28,286 bases of DNA from Pleurotus ostreatus/Saccharomyces cerevisiae fusant (GCA_024196135.1 JAMQCK010000323.1:1-28286); one strand, 5' to 3'; counted from the first letter of the stretch, positions 10,199 to 20,488 are shown. Notes: generated from the sequence alone by a model not told the origin. Made by a program: numbers and translations.

Positions 10199-10392
10199 TT
10201 AGCCGCAGGTACGACCCTCGAGTTGAAGAGTTGTATTCCTGATCAGACGCGCGTCTTTCTGTTCGGGGTCGAGCAGCTCTCAGCACTCGTTTTCGAGGTC
10301 GAACAGCACGCTCAGCGTCTCGTTAAATAGCGCATCCATCTTCTCGTCGATGCTCAGTCGGGCACGACGGTCCACCTCCGATATCGAATGGC
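10199..10392 (-). pseudogene. degraded coding fragment with internal stop
   Basis: On the minus strand one frame encodes RRARLSIDEKMDALFNETLS and LFDLENEC, then a TGA at 10280-10282, then continues sensibly in the same frame with ELLDPEQKDARLIRNTTLQL to a TAA at 10199-10201. The codon bias is coding-like on both sides and TGA could derive from TGG by one transition. No family is recognised. It lies 90 bases from the TIR transposon; an adjacent segment upstream reads better in another frame, so further indels are likely. Confidence 0.3.
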
Positions 10393-10472
10393 GTGTCACC
10401 CTCAGATTTCGGGTCACCGTCATTACATGATGGCGGGTCACCTTCAATATCGACGGGCAGGTCTTGGTATGA

Positions 10473-10480
10473 GCGGCGGG
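10473..10480 (+). repeat. target site duplication, left copy
   Basis: GCGGCGGG immediately before the left TIR; identical to 11032-11039 immediately after the right TIR. Confidence 0.85.
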
Positions 10481-11031
10481 AGGACCCCTGACAATACGGT
10501 TATATTCCAGATACAAATCCGGACAAGAACGGCCCAAAATCGGGCGCTCACCCAGATACAAGTCCGGACAGAAACCGCTCAGAGGGGTCAACAGGCAGAT
10601 TCTGGTCCGGACAGGATTGTCGCGGCGGAGGGTGACACCACACATGTCGGCGCGCCAACTCCAACATGTTGCGGTGGTCTAATGGAATCGCGCGCCAGGA
10701 ATCGGATATCTGTACGAGTTCGAACGCGGCGAGCGCGTCGCGTTTTGGACCTTGGCGTGGTGAATGGTCTTTTTCAGCTTTCTCGTTGAACAAATCTGCC
10801 TGAGTGCGCGTAAGCGGCATCTACGAGAGCCACGAAGGCCCAAACAAGCGTCATACACAAGATTACGACGCCAGAGGCGCCCCGGAAATTTTTGGCGATT
10901 TTTTGGTGATTTTTATAGGCCAAATACGATTCCGGACAAGAATGGCGAGAACCCCCGTCGGGGGTCCGGACAAGAATGGCCAAAAGGCCGATTTTCAGTA
11001 TCCGGCCTCTGTGTGTATTGTCAGGGGTCCT
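10481..11031. mobile_element. 551-bp non-autonomous TIR DNA transposon
   Basis: The ends are perfect 17-bp inverted repeats, AGGACCCCTGACAATAC at 10481-10497 and its complement at 11015-11031, flanked by an exact 8-bp duplication GCGGCGGG. Inside, TCCGGACA occurs five times in the same orientation (10518, 10563, 10606, 10931, 10965); three of these extend to TCCGGACAAGAAYGGC. No transposase is encoded, so it must be mobilised by an enzyme made elsewhere. An 8-bp duplication is typical of hAT and of Kyakuja-Dileera-Zisupton elements; its TIR differs from that of the hAT element at 20211, so that copy is not an obvious partner. Short open frames crossing it are incidental. Confidence 0.85.
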
Positions 11032-11039
11032 GCGGCGGG
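11032..11039 (+). repeat. target site duplication, right copy
   Basis: GCGGCGGG directly after the right TIR, pairing with 10473-10480. Confidence 0.85.
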
Positions 11040-12000
11040 GTAGCTCCACTCCGCCGGTCGTTCGCAGTCGTCTCCTTGCGGTTAAGCAGCGCAGTCGCCT
11101 CGCCCGGGTCAAGCACGCCGAGTTTCAAGTCGTCTGGTCCAAATTCTTCCCCGCATGAGTTCTCCTCGACGCTGCGCCGTCCGATTCGAGGCCTTTGCGT
11201 GGTACGGCATGAGCCCCTCGAGTCGCACAGCACGCGTCCCTTCGACGGGATGATGCGACGCCCTCGCGATGAGTACGACGGAGTCTTCCATCTGTAGAAT
11301 ACTTTGTGAGCAGATTGGCGGAGCTCGCGGGAAGGTATACGCACAGACCTCGAAGCAGGGCCAAGGTCATCACCCATGTCTAGGCCGCTAGGAGACCCAA
11401 AGCGCATTGGGTCCAGAGAAGGCTCGGAGTCGCAAACTTATCGAGGTCTCCCCAGGTTCCTTAACCTCGCTATGTTCTCTTTAGTGAATGCGAAAGCAAA
11501 GGGTGCTTGACGTTTGAGAAGAGATGCAAGGCGTGCGAGAGACGCTATAGGCGCTCTGGAAGCCTCCGAAGACGCTAAAGGCCTTCATGGGCTTACGTGA
11601 CGCGCTCGAACTCATGCTAAGGTGGAGCTGTTGCTTCTCGCTAGCGCAAACAGACGAAAGATCGAGATTGATGCCTGGTTAGAGCGAGCAAGATGCGAAG
11701 AGAGCGAATAAGTCGTAGCGCGCACGAGGCAGCTTGGGCTGCCTCGCACGATGAGGGTCACTTGAAGCAGAATGCTGAAGAGAAGGTCGACAAGGGGGGT
11801 GCAGTCAGAGGACGGGAAGCCCGGAACATCTATGCGATTAAAAATCTCAGTTTGGCCAGGAGAATAGATATCCAGTGAATGAAGATCGTCGTCGCGGTCA
11901 AGAAAGTAACGGCAGCGAGCGAACACGGTCACATGATTAGCTGAGGTTTCCGACGCGTACGCATGTGGAGTGAAGGTATCGTTCGAGTTGATGTTGGGGG
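11040..12000. other. coding-like debris between transposon and right arm
   Basis: Minus-strand frames here read partly like protein: around 11150-11291 one frame gives EDSVVLIARASHHPVEGTRA, and at about 11055-11150 another gives EEFGPDDLKLGVLDPGEATA, which suggests a frameshifted gene running toward the transposon. A further minus-strand frame at about 11780-12019 is also coding-like. None is recognised and no gene model could be closed, so only decayed sequence is reported. Confidence 0.3.
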
Positions 12001-12426
12001 CCGCGGACGACGCAGACATCAGTTACGACTTACATGTACACTTAGGCTCCGAGGACCACTCCTCCGCCGATGGTGCCTCTCAGTCGTTGGGCGACTGGGG
12101 AACCGCGATGGCGATGGGCGTAGGTGCGTCAACCCTCCTGCCTGCGAAACACGATGAGTGATTGACGAAGGAGCTGATATTCAGGAACGTACTGCACCGG
12201 CCTCGAAGAACCGCTCTCCGATAGCCCCGTCGCTCGTCTGAACTTGCATCATTCTCATCCATGGGATAGCAGCCCGTCCCTCTTGACATCTTTGGCTCCC
12301 TACTCTCGCAACCGTATGACGGAAGCAGCGGGTATAGTATGGCCGAGAGATCTCTCCAATACGCTGAACGGAAAAGTCAGTAAAAATGAGCTCGAGGTAT
12401 TGGGAGACTCACCCCGATGTCAGTAA
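12001..12426 (+). pseudogene. C2H2 zinc-finger gene, copy 2, fingers deleted
   Basis: Plus-strand relic of the gene at 8162-9010. The first part encodes SEDHSSADGASQSLGDWGTA as in copy 1, then an intron at 12124-12184 with the same position, phase and near-identical sequence, then GLEEPLSDSPVARLNLHHSH. Compared with copy 1 a 13-base deletion just after 12270 shifts the frame, and about 457 bases carrying the rest of exon 3, intron 3 and the whole last exon are missing, with the junction near 12330. Both zinc fingers are therefore gone. The open frame runs on to a TAA at 12424-12426 in sequence that lies downstream of the gene in copy 1. First exon, TATA box and first intron are not found upstream. 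Confidence 0.72.
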
Positions 12427-12620
12427 GGTGTTATCGCAGTACTCATGCCGCGCGACCTCTGCGCTCGCCGCGTTCTGACGGTCGCGTCAGGACATGGAAG
12501 ATCTCGGAGGGTAAAGAAGATGGTTGGCTGGATGGATTCCTGCTTCCGCTGTGGTTCTGGGCACAACGGAGAAGATGCGGCGATCGTCGAAGAGCTGTGC
12601 GACTCCAAACCTCTAACCCT
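12001..12620 (-). repeat. inverted duplication, right arm
   Basis: Reverse complement of this segment aligns with 7890-8840. Homology runs from the ATC-containing exon at about 12001 through 12415 and resumes at about 12539-12620, interrupted by a block of roughly 120 bases unique to this arm. The spacer between arms is about 3.1 kb and holds the 551-bp transposon. Confidence 0.78.
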
Positions 12621-13699
12621 GCGTGACTTTCCCCTTAAGGGAGCCAGCCAGCCATGTGGTACCCCACATTGCAGTCTGAGCGAGTGTTTGGACTACGAGG
12701 CCGGTGTTGTCGTCAGTCCACATACACAGCGAGATGTACTTATTCTCAATTCGAGCTCGCGGGGGGTCCAGGAATGGGAGGTCTAACCATGTAAGTAGGT
12801 GCCGATGATGCGTGGCGAAGAGGCGCCGATGTGTGCGGTGTATGCGACGATATATGAGCTGCCGATATAAGACGCAGCTGTTAGTTTGAGATGAGCTGTC
12901 CACCATAGACATCCATCCACCCAGCACGTTCAACAGCAGCAGCGCAGGAGAAGACTCAGAGCAAAGCAGTCGGCAGAAGCCGCATAGAGGGGCAAAGCGG
13001 AGATTCGGGCCGGTTGTCGCGAGCCCGTGTGACGAGTTTGAAGGCGATTCCTGCTGCTACTCGCCATGTCGTTGCCGCGTTCGACGGCCTGCTCTGCTTC
13101 GAAGCTTCGGTGTCATGCCGACCTGCGTTTGCCATCTTCGTGCTGACTGCGTTACTCGTCTAACTTCTCCCCTTAGATCGGTACTTGAACGCTCTTTGTG
13201 CGTCTACCGTACTGCAATGATCCCTCTTCCCATCGTGTCGCTGCAGATGCCCCTCTACTGAAATGTCATATCAGGTATGTAGAACTTCGCATAAGCGTCC
13301 CGCTCCCCGATCGCACTTCGCCCATCCCAACCTCCACATGCTATCTGCCTTATCCTCTTCGCTCGTTTCAAGATACGTCGCTGTTGTCTGCCCTTCACCC
13401 CCTATCTTGCCTTCTGCCCTCATGACTCGACCTCCCCCTCACACACATCTCCTCTTCCATTCCAATCGAGGAGAGAGCACTATAGAGCACCGTGGATCAG
13501 AGGGGTATCGGACTTGTAGGCACAGAGGCGCTCGAAGAGAGATGTGGGGAGGCAGACACGGTCGACTAAGCGGTCGACCTGACTGACAGGACGAAAAAGC
13601 TCGACGAAAGGCGAGGGGACAGATGATGGACTCGAGGTAGAAGAAGCTTCAGCGGCGTACTGCGGCAGGACATAGTCGACCCGACCAAGGACGCGGCTG
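12621..13699. other. stretch without identifiable gene
   Basis: No recognisable protein, RNA or array is seen in this kilobase. Pyrimidine-rich stretches occur at about 13280-13470. Confidence 0.4.
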
Positions 13700-16330
13700 T
13701 CCACTATCCAAACCCAAGGCAGGACGCCCTGTTCGACCTCGAAGGAGGACGCGCTGCACGACCTCGACCTTCAAGCAAGTCGCGCTTCTCGAGCGAGGAC
13801 GCAGTGTTCGAACATGACTCGGCGGGGCAAAGGAGCACTTCGTGATATCCGTCTGGAGGCCGAGGCTGATCTTCGTCTCGAGGTCGCCATTGCAATTCGA
13901 CTTGTAAGGAGAAGCCGGGATCCTCTACCTCGAAAACAATTCGATACTCGACCTCACCGAAGCTCCCGCCCTGCACGCCGCTGCTGGCGCTCTCGCCGCT
14001 TTACCCGGCGTTTACGCAGTACCGCCGCGCTTTCAGGTGTCGTCGCCGTACCGCCCGAATCGCTGTCGTGAATGCTCCATCGCCCCGCTCGCTGGTGTCG
14101 GTGCTCCTCCCGGCAGACGTCCCTGCGCTTCACGACTGCTACCCGCCGCCTATGCCCTCGTCCAACCTACATGGAGGGGTCCGACTATGAGGTGCGGACA
14201 CGGTCGTCCAACCATAGGGCGGATGCAGTCGTTTCAAGGTGCAGGCGCGATCGCTCCGCGTTGCGTAGACGCGGTCGCTCGAGTTGCGGACGCAGTGGCT
14301 CGAGGTACGGAAGGGCCTTCGACCGAAAGCGGCAGATACCATTCGGCCAGAGGAGGGAGTAACTATCCAGCCCAACTTGGAGGCGGCACCAGGTCGTCCT
14401 GTAGGCGGGAGTCGGGTCGTGCGCCCTGAGGGTGGGGCGGCCTCGACTGGAGAGAACGCGCTCGACTGAATGGACCGCGCTCGACAGAAGGGAACGTGCT
14501 CCACTCGACGAGACATGCTTGTCGGAGAGGACGTGCTCGCCTGCGAGAGGCGTTCTCGACTGGAGGTGGAGGTGCCGTACTCCGCTAGGGTTGGCGGCTG
14601 TGCGCGGTCGGCCCCGCGAGATTCGGAGGAAAATGCGTCATGCACTCTATCTGAGAATAGACTGCGTAAGTCTATCTGAGGACAGAGCGCACAAGTCTAC
14701 CTGAGGATAGAGCGCACGAGTCCATCCAAGGATAGAGTACGTGAATCTAGCTGCAGAACCGCTTCTCGAGCGACGCGCTATACCGTCCGAGAGGCAGGCA
14801 CGCTATTCCATCCGAGGGAGGCGCATCATCCGACCCTGAGTCGGGCGCGTCGTTCGACTTCGAGGCGGGCTCGCCGTTCGACCTCTAGGTAGGCGACCTG
14901 TTCGACTTGAGGGGGCGCCGCAGGGTCCGACCAGGAGCTCGAGTAGGGAGTTGGTCGCCAACATCAAGGAGGCAGCCTGGTCGACCCGGCGCCGGAGATA
15001 GGCAGCTTAAGAGGCCGCAGACGATCAACCTCGGAGGCGGCGTCCAGCAACCTCTGAATCCGGAGATGAAGAACTTTGAATGCCGGAGACAGCAGCCCCG
15101 GGAGCCAGGCGCAGTCGCCAATCAACCGCGCGATGGACTTTTGGCGGAGGTCACACGCTCGGTTGGAAGGGGAGATTGCGCGCCGGAATGGACGTTGTGC
15201 GCTAAACCGAAACGGGATGTTGCGCGCTCAACCGCAAGCCGAGGTCGCTCAACTGGAGGGGGAAGTCGTGCCATGCGACTTCGCGAGGAAGAACACGCAT
15301 GGACCTCGATGCGCTAGGCGCGACATCCGCGCTGCTGCAGGTGGAGCTCTATCCGCGCCTTTCGGAAGAGATATCGCTCGACTCGAGGGCGAAAGTGCGG
15401 TCGTTTGCTCACGGGAAGCGAGCCTCAGTCGACGAGGCAGCTGGTGCGTGCGATCTCGGGGAGGCGACTCTATCAAGCCGAGGTAGAGAACGCGCACTCG
15501 ACTGGGGAGTGCGACGGGCGAAGGGCACAGGGCGGACGAGAACCCCGAACAAGGCGCAGTCGCGGTCGACTCAGCGGGCAGGCGACAGTGCTCAACCTGC
15601 AAGTGGGCATTATGACGCAGGGAACGACGAGATCCTCCTCACTCGCGCTCCAGCCCTCAGTCGAGCCAAGAGGTGGCCGAAGTCGATTGGAAGGGAGGCG
15701 TACGAGCTCGGACAGAACGCCACTTGACGAGGGTGGCCGGGATGGTGGTGACCAAGTTGCCGGGGAAGGAGGCGGACGGACTTGACTGGGAAGATGGCGG
15801 ACGATGTCAACTGGGAAGGGGGCGTCAGAGATCGACTCGAAGGGAGGCTGCGTTCGGGGAGGCATACCTACTCGGCATCGCTGGCAAGTCCACTCGGGGG
15901 CCTCGTCGCCACATCCGCCATCGCTGCCCTCGCCACTACGCTCGACCTCGACAGTCTCCCACCTCGGCCGTCTTGGACCGGTACTCCCGCCTTTGCTCGA
16001 AGTGCGCAACGGACACAGTCGATCAGGGAGACCGTCGGCGGATGAGGACGTAGCATGCCCCGTCGACGTGAATGGAAGCGTCATGGATTTGGGGAGGCGG
16101 CTACACTCGAGAGCGCGCCCGACCGATGTAGAATGTGCTCGACGGGAGTATAGGCGCGCTTGGGGCGGAAGCGGCATAGTCGAGCGATGGGGAGAGTCCA
16201 GCCCGGGGGATGCGGACGCGGTAGTTGACCTGACGTGCGCTGGATCGACGCATGGCGCACACTCGGTCGACGATGAGGTGAGGCGAGCGACGCGCGCAAC
16301 GAGGACAGATGCCTGCTGGTCCATTGGCGA
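13700..16330. repeat. degenerate satellite with about 25-bp period
   Basis: This 2.6-kb block is built from diverged units of the type (C/G)TTCGACCTCGAGGNGGNCG, repeating at about 19-27 bases with many near 25. Examples: units starting at about 13729 (CTGTTCGACCTCGAAGGAGG), 14846 and 14871 (GTTCGACTTCGAGG, GTTCGACCTCTAGG), 15156 and 15202. GTCGAC and CTCGA are strongly over-represented. Because units lack stops in several frames, long open frames appear on both strands; these are not believed to be genes. The period estimate is by eye. Confidence 0.6.
14646..14745 (+). repeat. 25-bp tandem array, four units
   Basis: Four consecutive 25-base units at 14646, 14671, 14696 and 14721 share the pattern TCTATCTGAGGATAGAGCGC plus five bases. 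The unit contains a small hairpin-prone CTATC...GATAG. It lies inside the degenerate 25-bp satellite and has the same period, so it may be a recent local expansion. Confidence 0.85.
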
Positions 16331-18359
16331 GGGAGAAATGCTCGATTTCAACGGCGCCTTCGCCCTTGCTGGTGCCGACGCGATGCCCGACCTCACGGGT
16401 GGTCTCATCGTCGTTCGACCCATGAGTGAGAACGCTGTCGATCCGAGCAGGAACTGCACTTGGCGGATCCATGACAGATGCGCCATCGCCCAGGGGATGG
16501 AAGCGTCGCAGGTGTCGCCCTCGACAGAGGTGAGCTTCCATCGTCTCTAGAAGCGGTCCACCTGACCACAATCACCGTCGACTCCAGGGAGTATGCGGGA
16601 GGCGGCGCACCCGTTGCGTTCGATCATGGGGCCTGTCGTTTGGTGCGGTGTCTTCGACGTCGGGGAGGGCGCGGTCCATTCGGCGGGAGGGAAGAAAGTC
16701 TGCGCGCGGGCGAGTTGAGAAGAAAAAGGGAGGTCCGTGGCCATCACGTACGCGGGTCTTTCTGTGCCTTTGCGCCACGAGTGGCTGCATTCGGAAGCGG
16801 CGGGAGCGTTTGGATGCGTCGAACACGTTGAGCGGTGTCGAGAGCGACTGGAGGCGGCGGGAAATCCTGGGTATCCGAGAACGTTGGGCCTGCCGTGCGC
16901 CGAGATTGTTGGAAGCATGCAGTCGCATCGCCGGGACTCGTGCGTCGTTGGAATCCTCTCCGCGCCTAACCCGAGACCGCCTTTCCTGCCTCGACGCCGA
17001 CGACCTCCTTCGTCGATGGGTCTCTCGAAAACCGTCGGCCCTTCGTCCGGCCTTCGTCGACTTGTATCCATCAATTATTGTGGACCTCAACTACTGACGA
17101 AGGAGCGCACCCGTCGACGAAGGTATGTACCCGGCAGAAATGGGATGCATCCGCCGCTGCTTACTGGATGCGATCCTCAGGCGGCAACGGTCGATCAGTT
17201 GGGATTAGGTGAGCTCGGACGTGGCGCGAGCTGCTAGAGGGACGAAGGGCCGGCTGGTCGGGCTCTTCGTCGTCGGAGACGCTGCAGCGGCTCCACTTCG
17301 GGCGGGGAAGGGGGGGTGAAGACAGCGAGCGGCAACAGATCCTCGCATTCGCGTCTGAAAAAAAAGAGAGGGCTCGAATGACGGGGCTGCTGATGGAAAC
17401 CCCCAATTGTGACGCCGACCGACTTCTCTCAGTCGGACAGGATCGGTCACGCTGGCGGCGTGCGCCGTTGACGCATGTTTTGTCGGCGGCGGTGTTGACT
17501 TTCCCCCGAGATGTTTCCCTTCTGCGTACGTATCCTTCTATACCTTCCACCAAATTCCCCGGCACTCTAATGAAGTCGCATGGACGGAAAGTTGTCTGCA
17601 TATTCAATCGCTCGTCCGCGCCCTGGCGGCGATTACGACCCTCGCAATTTATCCTTTCGAGGACACCGACTACCTCTGAGATGGAGGAGGCAGCGAAATC
17701 ACGGTATGAGAAGGCGCCTACGGGTCAAGGTCAGCAGCGCCAACGAGTGAAGTTCAGTTTCTCTGGCAGGTGACTGGGACTCTGAAGGAGCGATTAGGGC
17801 AGGCCCTGCGCAGCGCTTGTCTGTTCGGATCGATGAACAGATCTTGATGGCTTTCACAGAGTATCTGTGCAGACAACAGGACTCTCGTAATCCGCAGGGA
17901 ACTCCATCGTACTTGACACGGGAGCCCACGACCCACGGAAGCCTTGGGGCGCGCAGCAAGGCATGGGAGATCCAGTCTTTTGGCAAGCCCGACAAACAAA
18001 CTCTAGATAGAGCAGGTTCTAGGGGCGGGATAATACTAGTGCGTGTGGCCTCATCACGACTCTAGGAATGCTTGTTACAGCCTGTACTGGATGGCTTGCG
18101 TTTGTATCTTTTTTCATCATGGGTATGTAATATTGTGGCACTGAGCGTCCAAATAAACGACTGGCGATACTATATGGGGATAGACCAAATCACTAACGTA
18201 CAGCCCAGCATCTTGTTGCCTCGATAACCAGCCTGTATCTGGATCGTCTGACGCGCAGAGCTTGGATGACTTCCAGTATCTGCGTGTTCCCTGCATACCG
18301 ATATGAAGTACTCGAGGAAAGAGTTCCTGGGGTCAGCTGGAATGCGGGCGCGAGTGAAC
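16331..18359. other. 2-kb stretch without identifiable gene
   Basis: Satellite-like motifs fade out to about 17130. Beyond that, open frames on both strands are short or low in complexity and none is recognised. The last part is the 5' flank of the zinc-finger gene at 18399. Confidence 0.4.
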
Positions 18360-18367
18360 TATAAAAG
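18360..18367 (+). promoter_or_regulatory. TATA box of zinc-finger copy 3
   Basis: TATAAAAG lies 32 nt before the ATG at 18399. The related minus-strand gene at 9010 has the same octamer before its start. Confidence 0.6.
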
Positions 18368-18398
18368 ATCAGGGCTCTGGTCGTTATAATCCAGCGCA

Positions 18399-19222
18399 AT
18401 GTCGCCCCAAGACTATTGGTTCGTCTGCGCCATGGCCCTCTTGTCGTTAAACTGACCATGGCGCATCCGCTTGTACAGTGCCCCCTTCCATTCGTGCAGC
18501 CATATGCCCTGTGGCGGACGTCTTCCCGGCAATGAGACCATGCCCGTCGCTCCCTTGACCGAGCCAGCCCCCGCTGCCGCTCGTCCACCTCTGCCACCGG
18601 GACAATTCGCCAGTAGGAGCGCGCCACAACAGCGCGGTGATTCTCTCGACATGGCGGCGCCGATGTCAGGTACGTTCCCCTGCTCAACATTCTATAGCGT
18701 ACATGTCTGACGATGCAATACAGTCGTTGCGGGAGGTAGCCTGCCGGTTGTGAGCTTGTTGGGCGACGCACAGCGTGCAAAGCTTAATTCCTTACTCTTT
18801 CAGCGTCCGGCAATGATGGGATCGAATGTCCCGAAGAAGTATAACGCGAACGCGACGCTGTACCTTCCGCTTCCTCGCCCGTCCTTCCGCTCGAAGGCTA
18901 GAGACATCGACCACTTCGCTCGTTGCCATGATATGTTCAAGGTCTCCGAACACGAGTGTGACTTGTGCGGAAAATCGTTCACGAAGAAGTTCGGTCTCCA
19001 AGGTGCGTAGCCCTCCGGCTTATACCAGCTAAGTCTTACTTACTGACTACGGACACAGACCATATGCTGCGTCATGAGAATAGACGCACGTTCTTCTGTC
19101 CCATCTGTCCATGCCGCTTCAACACTCGAGGGGACCTGAGGAGCCATTTCAAACGCTTTCACGGCGGAGTCGTAGAAAAGAATCTGAAGGGCTGGTTTTG
19201 GGGCGCGTGGCACGTGATGTGA
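18399..19222 (+). CDS. C2H2 zinc-finger protein, copy 3, intact
   Basis: Exons 18399-18418, 18479-18669, 18724-19002 and 19059-19222 give 217 residues with every phase matching (2, 1, 1). Introns are 60, 54, 54-56 nt with GTTCGT, GTACGT and GTGCGT donors and CTGAC branch sites. The C-terminal part has two fingers: CDLCGKSFTKKFGLQDHMLRH (C-X2-C-X12-H-X3-H; split by intron 3) and one beginning CPICPCRFNTRG (C-X2-C-X12-H-X4-H). An HFARCH just before them may be the end of a third, degenerate finger. The N-terminus is Pro/Ala/Gln-rich, as in transcription factors. The protein should act in the nucleus on DNA; its targets are unknown. The same 20-nt first exon, intron phases and DH-LRHENRR linker occur in the copy at 8162-9010. 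A shorter start at the ATG at 18540, without exon 1, is possible but ignores the TATA box and matching architecture. Confidence 0.8.
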
Positions 19223-19970
19223 AGGTTGAACTGGAGCGCGCTGAGCCTCTGGACAAGTGTCATTCGATACCATGCACGAATATGACGCACGTAAGCGTTG
19301 CGGACTGCCGGGACTTCGTGGCGGTAGTGAGCCTGCAGCATGAGTCGAACACACCACCGTACTACACGACGTCGGCCAATGCCGAATCATTAACATCAAT
19401 GAACTCCGCTCCCGCAATACTTGCTCCCGACGGGGATAGTACTTACTCCCGACGAGGATAGTACTGTCAGCGATCGAGATCCAGGCGCCATCGGACGCAC
19501 GGAAAGGGAACGGTCAGCGATCCCAGAGCGGCGCGGCGGCCTCGGGCATCTCGAGCTGATTATGTGTGCATCGGGCTGATAGAACAGTGGCGGGCTTGCA
19601 TTCGGGAATTCCATACGGCTGAGCAGTGGCTTTAAGTGTCCGCCATCATTATTGCTGTCAATCACTTGCTCTGCTCTCGATTATCAGCACAGGGATGGAA
19701 CGGCGCTGCACCCTACGTCCGTCTCCTCTCCAAAGCGCGTTCTAGTACCGGTTCGAAGATGCTCTGCTAGTGATATATGCCCCTACTTTGCATGCCGAAC
19801 TGTGTATGTACATCCTCCCTACTCAGACCCGCCCTCCCCCAGATTCCCCGAACCGTTCACTGAACCCTCTCCTCTACCTTCCTGTCCTTCGTCCCCTACT
19901 CGCCCTCCGTGCGCCTGCTAGCGTCTAGGCCAACCCGCCGGCCGCTTTCGAGTTAGACAGCCCGCAACCA
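19223..19970. other. intergenic stretch with a short direct repeat
   Basis: No gene is seen. A 22-bp unit is repeated in tandem at 19420-19441 and 19442-19463 (CTTRCTCCCGACGRGGATAG plus TA). The 3' part is pyrimidine-rich. Confidence 0.45.
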
Positions 19971-20111
19971 TCACCAGCCGTCCAATAGGTAGCGGCGCTT
20001 GGCGGAGTCTTGAGACCGAACGTCATCTGCATTCTGCGTCCGCGAGAGCTGGCGAAATACGCGGTACGCATCAATGAGCATGAGCGTCGCGGGATGGTCG
20101 CCGCAAGGCGC
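19971..20111 (-). pseudogene. orphan exon-like fragment beside the hAT element
   Basis: The minus strand encodes about 45 residues ending in a TGA at 19971-19973, with the protein-like stretch LMLIDAYRVFRQLSRTQNAD and the end KRRYLLDGW. Codon bias is coding-like, but the frame closes upstream near 20115 and no partner exon was found before the hAT insertion at 20211. The family is not recognised. It could be the last exon of a gene disrupted by the transposon. Confidence 0.3.
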
Positions 20112-20199
20112 ATGCAGTGCAGGCGCCTAAGTTCCCCAATATGCAGGTCCGGTGGCGGCACTACTAACCCGAGCTTGCTTCCGTCTGACAGCGCCTTTG

Positions 20200-20207
20200 A
20201 CTTGATC
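20200..20207 (+). repeat. possible target duplication of the hAT element, left
   Basis: ACTTGATC resembles ACTTGATG directly after the right end (23838-23845), seven of eight bases. Three bases (ATG) separate it from the left TIR, so the duplication is imperfect. Confidence 0.45.
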
Positions 20208-20210
20208 ATG

Positions 20211-20226
20211 TAGGGTGTGCCACGGG
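20211..20226 (+). repeat. hAT left terminal inverted repeat
   Basis: TAGGGTGTGCCACGGG; pairs with 23822-23837 with one mismatch. Confidence 0.85.
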
Positions 20227-20480
20227 AGCGGGACGGCCCGCGGTCACCCGCGGTCATCCCGTGCTTCCCAATCCCGTCCCAGGGGCGGGAGGTTCTCACG
20301 GGGTATGGGCTATCCCGCGGGACGGCGGCGCTACAGGGGACGAATAGCACGTCACCCCATCGCGCATAGTAGAGGAGATCCTCGTTGAATTTGCCGCTTC
20401 AAACGCGCATTTGTTGACTCGTAGACGCGCTTTCATCAACAAAATCGACGCGTTGTTGTGCTGGGTTGACGCGTCGTCAT

Positions 20481-20488
20481 TATATTTA
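20481..20488 (+). promoter_or_regulatory. TATA-like box of the transposase gene
   Basis: TATATTTA lies 54 nt before the ATG at 20542, a usual distance for fungal genes. Called by position and sequence only. Confidence 0.4.

Noticed and set aside
10668..10740. tRNA-like match: TGGTCTAATGG followed 42 bases later by AGTTCGAACGC.
   Set aside because: A-box and B-box spacing fits, but the acceptor, D and T stems do not pair.
15473..16550. Overlapping open frames of 337 codons (minus) and 248 codons (plus).
   Set aside because: Both lie in the degenerate 25-bp satellite, overlap each other on opposite strands, have no splice structure or recognisable domain, and are explained by the stop-poor repeat unit.
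18193..18780. A 195-codon minus-strand open frame.
   Set aside because: It is antisense to the well-supported zinc-finger gene and shows no domain.
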